DNA from: DAOTXS01 sp034435055
GTDB taxonomy: Bacteria; Chloroflexota; Anaerolineae; UBA4142
DNA: 64,000 nt
Assembly (NCBI GenBank): GCA_034435055.1
Contig: DAOTXS010000076.1
Location: 62,001 to 126,000, forward strand
Direction of reading: 5' to 3'
How positions within the stretch are numbered: the first letter of the stretch is position 1; every line of letters starts with the position of its first letter. Positions 59,443 to 64,000 of this stretch are shown one piece after another. Both the position numbers and the translations under genes were made by a program. Under the pieces are notes generated by a model, which saw only the letters and a program-made list of their open reading frames with translations, was not told the origin of the DNA and did no database searches.

Positions 59443-59901
59443 TTACCCCAGAATGCCTTTGGGCAAACCGACTTTGAGCAAACCGTTGAAGAAAAAGTAG
59501 ATTGCGCCGGTCAAGACTACGCTGACAATCGCATCCCGCACCCACGCATGACTACCGAACACGCGCGCTTGCAAAAACAAGAACACGCTCGTCGTGATGA
59601 GATAACCGACTGTTTCAAAGGTGACGATATAACCGAGCAACACAACCGTGCTCCAGCCCCAGGTACGCCAGTCTATCTCTTCGAGCGCTTTGACCTTGGC
59701 GACGGGTACTCGTTGCGTGCGCCAGGCTTGCCAGCCCAGCCAAATTCCAGAAAGCAACATCCCCACGCCGATGAACAATGGAAAGAAACGCGGACCGATT
59801 GCCGAGTAACTGGTACTCGGTTCATTGATCATGAACGCGCCGACCAGATACGCGACTGCGAACAGTACAACGATTAGCGCAACCAGTAAATCGTGTTTCA
59901 T
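59443..59901 (-). CDS. tctB: Tripartite tricarboxylate transporter, small membrane subunit
   Basis: A 152-residue four-helix protein: LLVALIVVLFAVAYLVGAF, then the conserved SYSAIGPRFFPLFIGVGMLLSGIWLG, and two C-terminal helices ending YFFFNGLLKVGLPKGIL. ATG 59901 (MKHDLLV) is chosen; an in-frame extension to 59928 would run into a hairpin. There is no good ribosome site, consistent with coupling to or reinitiation after tctC. Confidence 0.9.
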   Translation of the reverse strand: MKHDLLVALIVVLFAVAYLVGAFMINEPSTSYSAIGPRFFPLFIGVGMLLSGIWLGWQAWRTQRVPVAKVKALEEIDWRTWGWSTVVLLGYIVTFETVGYLITTSVFLFLQARVFGSHAWVRDAIVSVVLTGAIYFFFNGLLKVGLPKGILG

Positions 59902-59915
59902 AGTGATTGCCAATG

Positions 59916-59945
59916 TGTAGGGGCGCACACACGTGCGCCCCTACA
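59916..59945 (-). terminator. Strong hairpin between tctC and tctB
   Basis: TGTAGGGGCGCAC (59916-59928) pairs perfectly with GTGCGCCCCTACA (59933-59945) around ACAC. It sits in the 51-base gap after the tctC stop. No T-run follows on the minus strand, so it is more likely an mRNA stabiliser or partial terminator that raises TctC over TctBA than a full stop. Confidence 0.65.
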
Positions 59946-59952
59946 ATTCGGA

Positions 59953-61008
59953 CTATTGAATCAACCCAATCGCTTTGAGCACGGCGGTGATCCGCGTATT
60001 TTCCTCTTCGAGGAATTTACCATAGGCATCGCCCGTCAAAAACAAATCATCCCATTCATTCTTGGCGATAATATCTTGCCAGGCTTTGCTGTCGTGCATC
60101 CGTTTCAACGCTTCGATCTGCCACGCGCGGGTCTCGGCGTCTAGACCCGGCGCACCGACGATACCGCGCCAGTTGGCAAGCGACACATTCACGCCGCTTT
60201 CGATCAAAGTTGGGGTGGGGTCTTTACCGATCTTTTTCTCGGATGAGACCGCGAGAAAACGCATCTTGCCGGATTCGGCTTGCGCTTTCCACTCGGCGTA
60301 CCCGGTCACGCCAACCGTCACCTGGCCGCCGATGACCGCCGCCGCCGCTTCGCCACCGCCGGCGAACGCGACATAGTTAACGTTCTTGATGTCCACGCCA
60401 ACGTTTTGCGCAATCAAACCGACGAGAATGTGGTCGGTGCCGCCCGCCGAGCCGCCGCCCCAACTAATAGACTTGGGGTCTTTTTTGAAATCGGTCAAGA
60501 GTTCCTGCAGAGTTTTGTACTTGGAGTTGGTGGGGACGGCGATCACTTCGTACTCGCCGGTCAAGCGTGCGAGCGGAACCGTGTCTTTGAGCGTGACTGC
60601 GCTTTTATTCGTGAGAATACCGCCGACCATCACGAGCCCCATCGTCATCATCGTGTAGGGGTCTTTTTTCGCCGCGAACTCGGCAAGACCAATTGTGCCT
60701 GCCGCGCCGCCCTTGTTGACAACTTCAATCGAGACGGGCAAAATCTTTTCGCTGACAAACACTTGTTGCATCAAGCGCGAAGTTTGATCCCAGCCGCCGC
60801 CGGGATTGGCGGGCGCAAGAATCGTCATCGGCTTGTTGGGGAAACCGGCTTTGGTCGGCGCGAGCGGACCGCTGGACGCAACGGTGGGCTTGGGCGCATC
60901 GGTTGGTTTGGGCGCCGCCGTTGGGGGAACTGGCGTGGCGGTGGGCGCCGGCGCACACGCCGCAAGGACTGATAAAACCGCGATCAACAAAATAATTCGA
61001 TGCAACAT
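59953..61008 (-). CDS. tctC: Tripartite tricarboxylate transporter, substrate-binding lipoprotein
   Basis: A 351-residue BUG-family binding protein. The signal peptide ends at LAAC (Cys about 18), followed by a Thr/Pro/Ala-rich tether to about residue 50. The mature fold begins at FPNKPMTILAPANPGGGWDQTSR and includes NKGGAAGTIGLAEFAAKKDPYT, GGGSAGGTDHILVG and NWRGIVGAPGLD, all typical. Being a lipoprotein rather than a free periplasmic protein fits a cell with a single membrane. ATG 61008 follows a GGAGAGAGAA ribosome site. First gene of the operon. Confidence 0.93.
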   Translation of the reverse strand: MLHRIILLIAVLSVLAACAPAPTATPVPPTAAPKPTDAPKPTVASSGPLAPTKAGFPNKPMTILAPANPGGGWDQTSRLMQQVFVSEKILPVSIEVVNKGGAAGTIGLAEFAAKKDPYTMMTMGLVMVGGILTNKSAVTLKDTVPLARLTGEYEVIAVPTNSKYKTLQELLTDFKKDPKSISWGGGSAGGTDHILVGLIAQNVGVDIKNVNYVAFAGGGEAAAAVIGGQVTVGVTGYAEWKAQAESGKMRFLAVSSEKKIGKDPTPTLIESGVNVSLANWRGIVGAPGLDAETRAWQIEALKRMHDSKAWQDIIAKNEWDDLFLTGDAYGKFLEEENTRITAVLKAIGLIQ

Positions 61009-61070
61009 TTCTCTCTCCTCCTTTTAGATGGTGGCTCGGCGCGTTTTGCTCAAGCCAAAGATTGATTATG

Positions 61071-61098
61071 ATTTTATTGGCTTGACCGATTTTGTCAA
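61071..61098 (-). promoter_or_regulatory. Sigma-70 promoter of the tct operon
   Basis: On the minus strand: TTGACA (61098-61093), 16-base spacer, TAAAAT (61076-61071), about 60 bases ahead of the tctC start. Confidence 0.7.
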
Positions 61099-61127
61099 CT
61101 AGGCGCATCACAAAAAACAGCCAAGAC

Positions 61128-61144
61128 ACTAGCACCATTAGTTA
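61128..61144. repeat. Solo copy of the ACTAGCACCATTAGTTA repeat
   Basis: An exact copy of the 17-mer found also at 6275, 11870, 62737 (inverted) and 62826, here without the other modules. It lies between the divergent-looking promoter of tctC and the acyltransferase stop. Confidence 0.75.
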
Positions 61145-61183
61145 GTAACCGGGTACATAAGCCGCAAGATTTGCGCGCATTGG

Positions 61184-62191
61184 TTATTTCCTCACACGCA
61201 ATTCCATCACCTCGGTGTTCTGTGCGCCAAAGCGGTACTTGTATTCCTCGTTGCCGCGCAAAAAATCGTAGCGCCGCCGCTTTGCCACAATCGATTCCTG
61301 AATCGAATGGGCGAAGAGGACGATGCCGGGACTGAGCGCGCCGTACTGAATCGGGTCGTAACCGGAATTGTACACCAACACGTCGTTGTGGTATACAAAA
61401 TTCCAGAGCGCTGCCGCGCGCACGCCGTCGACTTCTAGAAAAACAAGTTGCAACCAGCCGCGCGCAAAAACCTGCCGCGCGAGATCGATGAAGAACGATT
61501 GCATTCGCGCGTCCATAAACAAGTGCTTGTCCGGGCGACTGCGCTTGTGCAGTTCCGCAAAATCGGCGACGGCTTGATCGAGCGCGTCCGCCGAATCGAT
61601 CACATACCATTTAGTGTTCGCCTCTTCGACGCGGCGCAGTTTGCGGCGAACCTCGTGCCGCTGTTTCTTGTCGAGCGTCGCCAGATATTTTTCCCAATCG
61701 TCCGGCAAATCGATGATCGGCGCAACGTCGTGTCGCTTGGATTCCACGTGCAATCCGCGCGCCTCTGCCATCGCTTTGAACGTTGTGTTCGTCGGTGAAG
61801 CGGCGGGTACGGTGCAGAAATCGAGTGCGTCCCAAACTGGGAAATCCGGTCGCGCGAGCGTGTCGAGCAACGCGGCGTAAACTTGTTCTGCGTGTCCGCG
61901 CGCGACGATCAGGTCCAAGTAATCGGACACATCCACGCAACCGACGAGCGAAAGTGTGGTCAACCCATCGTCCGTTTTATGCGCGAAGAGCGGCGCGATT
62001 CCCGCGAGTGTTCCATCGTCGTTGCGAAATGTGATGACGCGTAGTTCACCGCTCCCTAAATTTTTCCACCACACCATTTGATATTCGCGCGTGAGAAATA
62101 ACGTGTCGGTGATTGCGCGATTCAGCAGTTTGTTCCATTCGCTATTTAATTTTTCAAAAATATTCGCGTCCGTGAACCAATCGATTTTCAT
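61184..62191 (-). CDS. CelD/BcsL-like GNAT acyltransferase
   Basis: A 335-residue protein of the FemAB-like GNAT group (Acetyltransf_6). The N-terminal half has ITDTLFLTREYQMVWWKNLGSGELRVITFRNDDGTLAGIAPLF. The C-terminal half has KKQRHEVRRKLRRVEE and a GNAT core with FLEVDGVRAAALWNFVYHNDVLVYNSGYDPIQYGALSPGIVLFAHSIQESI and YDFLRGNEEYKYRFG. Members are linked to cellulose or exopolysaccharide synthesis and cell-envelope modification; no polysaccharide genes are adjacent. ATG 62191 follows GAGGACAA. Confidence 0.87.
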   Translation of the reverse strand: MKIDWFTDANIFEKLNSEWNKLLNRAITDTLFLTREYQMVWWKNLGSGELRVITFRNDDGTLAGIAPLFAHKTDDGLTTLSLVGCVDVSDYLDLIVARGHAEQVYAALLDTLARPDFPVWDALDFCTVPAASPTNTTFKAMAEARGLHVESKRHDVAPIIDLPDDWEKYLATLDKKQRHEVRRKLRRVEEANTKWYVIDSADALDQAVADFAELHKRSRPDKHLFMDARMQSFFIDLARQVFARGWLQLVFLEVDGVRAAALWNFVYHNDVLVYNSGYDPIQYGALSPGIVLFAHSIQESIVAKRRRYDFLRGNEEYKYRFGAQNTEVMELRVRK

Positions 62192-62226
62192 TTGTCCTCG
62201 ATAGAAAAAATCACGCGCCGCAATTA

Positions 62227-62667
62227 TTATCGTGGCGCGATGGTCGCGGTAATTCGGCGCGTCGGGATCAAGGTTGAGGCGCGCGTGCCGGTGATCGTCA
62301 GCGTGGCGCGCACGGTGCCGGTGAGCGTCCCGTTAATCGTCGGCGCGGGGTTGGTGAGATCGACGGTCGGCGTCAGCGTCGGCGTTTCGCGGGTGGGAAT
62401 GGGAGCTTGCGTCGGCGTGGCGATCAGCGTGCCGCGCGGCAGATTGATGAGCGTCGGCGGTCCCATTGTTGCCGATGGCGCGGTGGTGGGAATCACCGCC
62501 ACCGTGGGCGTGGCGGGTCGCGGGAACGATGAGCGAATCATCGCGCTGAAAAGTCCGGCGCAATACAAAACGCTGGTTGCAATGAAAATGACGCCGATGC
62601 AACCGTACGTAATTTGATGTTGTGGCGGCAAGCCCCAAAATCCGCGTGGGCGATGTTCCGCGTCCAC
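62227..62667 (-). CDS. Single-helix membrane protein with Thr/Pro-rich outer region
   Basis: A 146-residue protein. After a short N-terminal tail (MDAEHRPRGFWGLPPQ) one helix (about 20-42, YGCIGVIFIATSVLYCAGLFSAMI) anchors it. The remaining about 100 residues are dominated by Thr, Pro, Ala and Ile (APIPTRETPTLTPTVDLTN), a glycosylation-prone stalk-like composition. No family is recognised. Start is GTG 62667; a clear ribosome site is lacking. It lies 35 bases upstream of the acyltransferase on the same strand. Confidence 0.6.
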   Translation of the reverse strand: MDAEHRPRGFWGLPPQHQITYGCIGVIFIATSVLYCAGLFSAMIRSSFPRPATPTVAVIPTTAPSATMGPPTLINLPRGTLIATPTQAPIPTRETPTLTPTVDLTNPAPTINGTLTGTVRATLTITGTRASTLIPTRRITATIAPR

Positions 62668-62736
62668 TCAGCCAGCCCGTTGCTGTTTCGATGTGAAATG
62701 CAAAGGATCAATCTCCGCACCCAAAATCGGCGGTAT

Positions 62737-62842
62737 TAACTAATGGTGCTAGTGCGATTCTTGAGCATATTTTGTGCTTTGATTTTGCGACGCGCTACTT
62801 GAATCTCACAGCCATCCACCTACAAACTAGCACCATTAGTTA
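62737..62842. repeat. 106-bp element bounded by perfect 17-bp inverted repeats
   Basis: TAACTAATGGTGCTAGT (62737-62753) and ACTAGCACCATTAGTTA (62826-62842) are exact inverses, giving a MITE-like unit. The interior has no coding frame and is unlike the other copies. It lies in a 446-base gene-free interval between divergent genes. Confidence 0.8.
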
Positions 62843-62873
62843 TTATAGCGCAAGCAAGGTGGATGTCAAAACG

Positions 62874-63000
62874 GCTGGTGATTACCCACAAGTGTCATTG
62901 CGAGCGGAGCGAAGCAATCTCTCAAGGCGCTTTGAAAGATTGCTTCGTCGCAAAAAACACTCCTCGCAATGACAATCCAGAGATGTGGGTAATCACCAGC
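62874..63000. repeat. GTCATTGCGAG palindrome nested in a perfect 17-bp inverted repeat
   Basis: The inner element 62894-62973 has the usual GAAGCAATCTC/AGATTGCTTCG arms. Outside, GCTGGTGATTACCCACA (62874-62890) and TGTGGGTAATCACCAGC (62984-63000) are exact inverses. The resulting hairpin exceeds 120 bases. Beyond 63000 the leader of the thioesterase gene begins. Confidence 0.85.
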
Positions 63001-63113
63001 AAAACGGCGGTTGTCAAAAATGCAAATCTTTGTATACTTGCGCTCAAAATATTAGCCGCGCGTCTCTGCTGATTTTTCCCTTTCGAATTGAAATCACAAA
63101 TAGGATTTTCAAC

Positions 63114-63641
63114 ATGACCGACGAACGCACGCAAGCCGGCTTGGACATTCGCGGCGGCGATGCGCGCTTAGCCGCCAAATGTTCCTCCGATTCTCAAGTA
63201 ACATTGAATCAACAAATGATGCCGTCCGACGCCAACCCGCTGGGTAACATTCACGGCGGGTACGTGATGAAATTGATCGACGAAGCCGGCGCGCTCGCGG
63301 CGATGCGCCACGCGCGCCGCCCGGTCGTCACCGTCGCCATCGATTCGATTACTTTTCTTTCGCCGGTCAAAGTGGGACATTTGCTCACGTTGCGTTCGTC
63401 GGTGAACTGGGTCGGCAAAACGTCGATTGAAGTGGGCGTGCGCGTGGAAGCGGAAAATCCGATCACCGGCGAAATCACGCACACCAATTCTGCGTTCGCC
63501 GTCTTTGTCGCGCTGGATGATTTTTCCAAGCCGTGCCCGGTGCCGCCATTGATTTTGGAAACAGCCGAAGACCGGCGCCGCTGGGAAGAAGCAGAGGCAC
63601 GGCAACAACTGCGATTGCAAAGGTCACTCAAGAAAAGATAA
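63114..63641 (+). CDS. Acyl-CoA thioesterase (YciA-like hotdog fold)
   Basis: A 175-residue enzyme. VTLNQQMMPSDANPLGNIHGGYVMKLIDEAGALAAMRHARRPVVTVAIDSITFLSPVKVGHLLTLRSSVNWVGKTSIEVGVRVEAENPITGE is the YciA/BFIT hotdog core, including the catalytic Asn/Asp region (NIHGG...DEAG). It hydrolyses acyl-CoAs. A Lys/Arg/Glu-rich C-terminal tail follows. ATG 63114 has AGGA upstream; the longer open frame overlaps the repeat at 62874-63000. The aminotransferase gene begins 16 bases after its stop. Confidence 0.92.
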   Translation: MTDERTQAGLDIRGGDARLAAKCSSDSQVTLNQQMMPSDANPLGNIHGGYVMKLIDEAGALAAMRHARRPVVTVAIDSITFLSPVKVGHLLTLRSSVNWVGKTSIEVGVRVEAENPITGEITHTNSAFAVFVALDDFSKPCPVPPLILETAEDRRRWEEAEARQQLRLQRSLKKR

Positions 63642-63657
63642 ATGGGGGAGGACAGCG

Positions 63658-64000
63658 ATGCAACTTGCCGAACGAATGAATCGACTCGGAACGGAAAGCG
63701 CGTTTGAAGTGGCGCGCAAAGCACGTGCGTTAGAAGCGGAAGGACGCGAAATTATTCATCTCGAATTTGGCGAGCCGGATTTTCCCACCCCGCCGAATAT
63801 CGTTGAAGCCGGCATTCGCGCGCTCCGCGACGGCAAAACGAAATATACGGTGAGCAACGGTATTCTCGCTTTGCGCGAAGCCATCGCGGAACACACCAGC
63901 CGCACGCGCGGCATATCGATCACGCCGAATCAAGTCGTCGTTACGCCGGGCGCGAAACCCATCATGTTCTTTGCGATTCTCGCGCTCGTTGAGCCGGGCG
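63658..64000 (+). CDS. Class I/II pyridoxal-phosphate aminotransferase, 3' truncated
   Basis: The gene runs off the window. The 114 visible codons begin at ATG 63658 behind GGGGGAGGAC. They show MNRLGTESAFEVARKARALE, then HLEFGEPDFPTPPNIVEAG, KTKYTVSNGILALREAIAEH and VVTPGAKPIMFFAI. This is the N-terminal part of an AspC/AAT-I-type enzyme, with GEPDFPTP and the Tyr-Thr substrate-binding loop in place. The catalytic lysine lies beyond the window. Specific amino acid unknown. Confidence 0.9.
   Translation, partial: MQLAERMNRLGTESAFEVARKARALEAEGREIIHLEFGEPDFPTPPNIVEAGIRALRDGKTKYTVSNGILALREAIAEHTSRTRGISITPNQVVVTPGAKPIMFFAILALVEPG

Noticed and set aside
11824..62973. CRISPR array from repeated palindromes
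   Set aside because: Copies are kilobases apart, differ in sequence and orientation, and there are no regularly spaced unique spacers or cas genes.

Overview
The window looks like a chromosomal contig of a Chloroflexota bacterium, probably Anaerolineae-like. I infer this from gene content, not from any rRNA. Supporting signs are a fused NuoCD with NuoB and NuoI, a KorAB 2-oxoacid:ferredoxin oxidoreductase, a DhnA-type class I aldolase divergent from a phosphofructokinase with PPi-type signatures, a HerA helicase plus Mre11-like nuclease, many Thr/Pro-rich lipoproteins, and a very dense load of dispersed palindromic repeats. Coding density is high and base composition is even (moderately GC-rich), except for one clearly AT-richer gene at 34404-35231. 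No rRNA, tRNA, CRISPR array, transposase or phage gene was found.

Layout. 1-4.9 kb (+): end of a membrane protein, a formylglycine-enzyme-like lipoprotein, heme O synthase, a membrane protein and a DUF362 protein. 4.9-6.2 kb (-): a secreted PA14/golvesin-like protein. 6.5-8.7 kb (+): a complete promoter, Mn2+ (yybP-ykoY) riboswitch and terminator ahead of a membrane zinc metallopeptidase, then a site-2 protease. 8.8-13.5 kb (-): DUF2892, Crp/Fnr regulator, AI-2E-type permease, anti-sigma and ECF sigma factors, lipoyl synthase. 13.6-26.5 kb (-): a repeat lipoprotein, korAB with fmdB, lutBC, two micro-ORFs coupled to def, a thioredoxin-fold protein, nuoB-CD-I, and an aldolase. 26.8-53.5 kb (+): phosphofructokinase, FIST sensor, ornithine-cyclodeaminase-like enzyme, endonuclease IV, HerA, an AT-rich orphan, Mre11-like nuclease, GNAT, two BNR propeller proteins, YcaQ-like glycosylase, a membrane-anchored nitroreductase, RlmE, Tag, a cyclase-STAND-TPR regulator, a MoaD-like protein, a two-gene multiheme cytochrome module, and a metal-resistance operon (ArsR sensor, YnfA, P1B ATPase). 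53.5-62.7 kb (-): clpC, ribosomal protein S1, a tctCBA tricarboxylate transporter, a CelD-like acyltransferase and a small membrane protein. 63.1-64 kb (+): a hotdog thioesterase and the start of an aminotransferase.

How it fits together. Lipoyl synthase, KorAB, NuoBCDI, LutBC and the multiheme cytochrome b/c pair all bear on central carbon oxidation and electron delivery to quinone or external acceptors. Endonuclease IV, HerA, Mre11-like, YcaQ-like and Tag form a loose DNA-repair neighbourhood between 30 and 43 kb. Intergenic space is largely taken up by several families of palindromic repeats. Copies sit inside operons, inside a signal-peptide coding region, and across stop codons.
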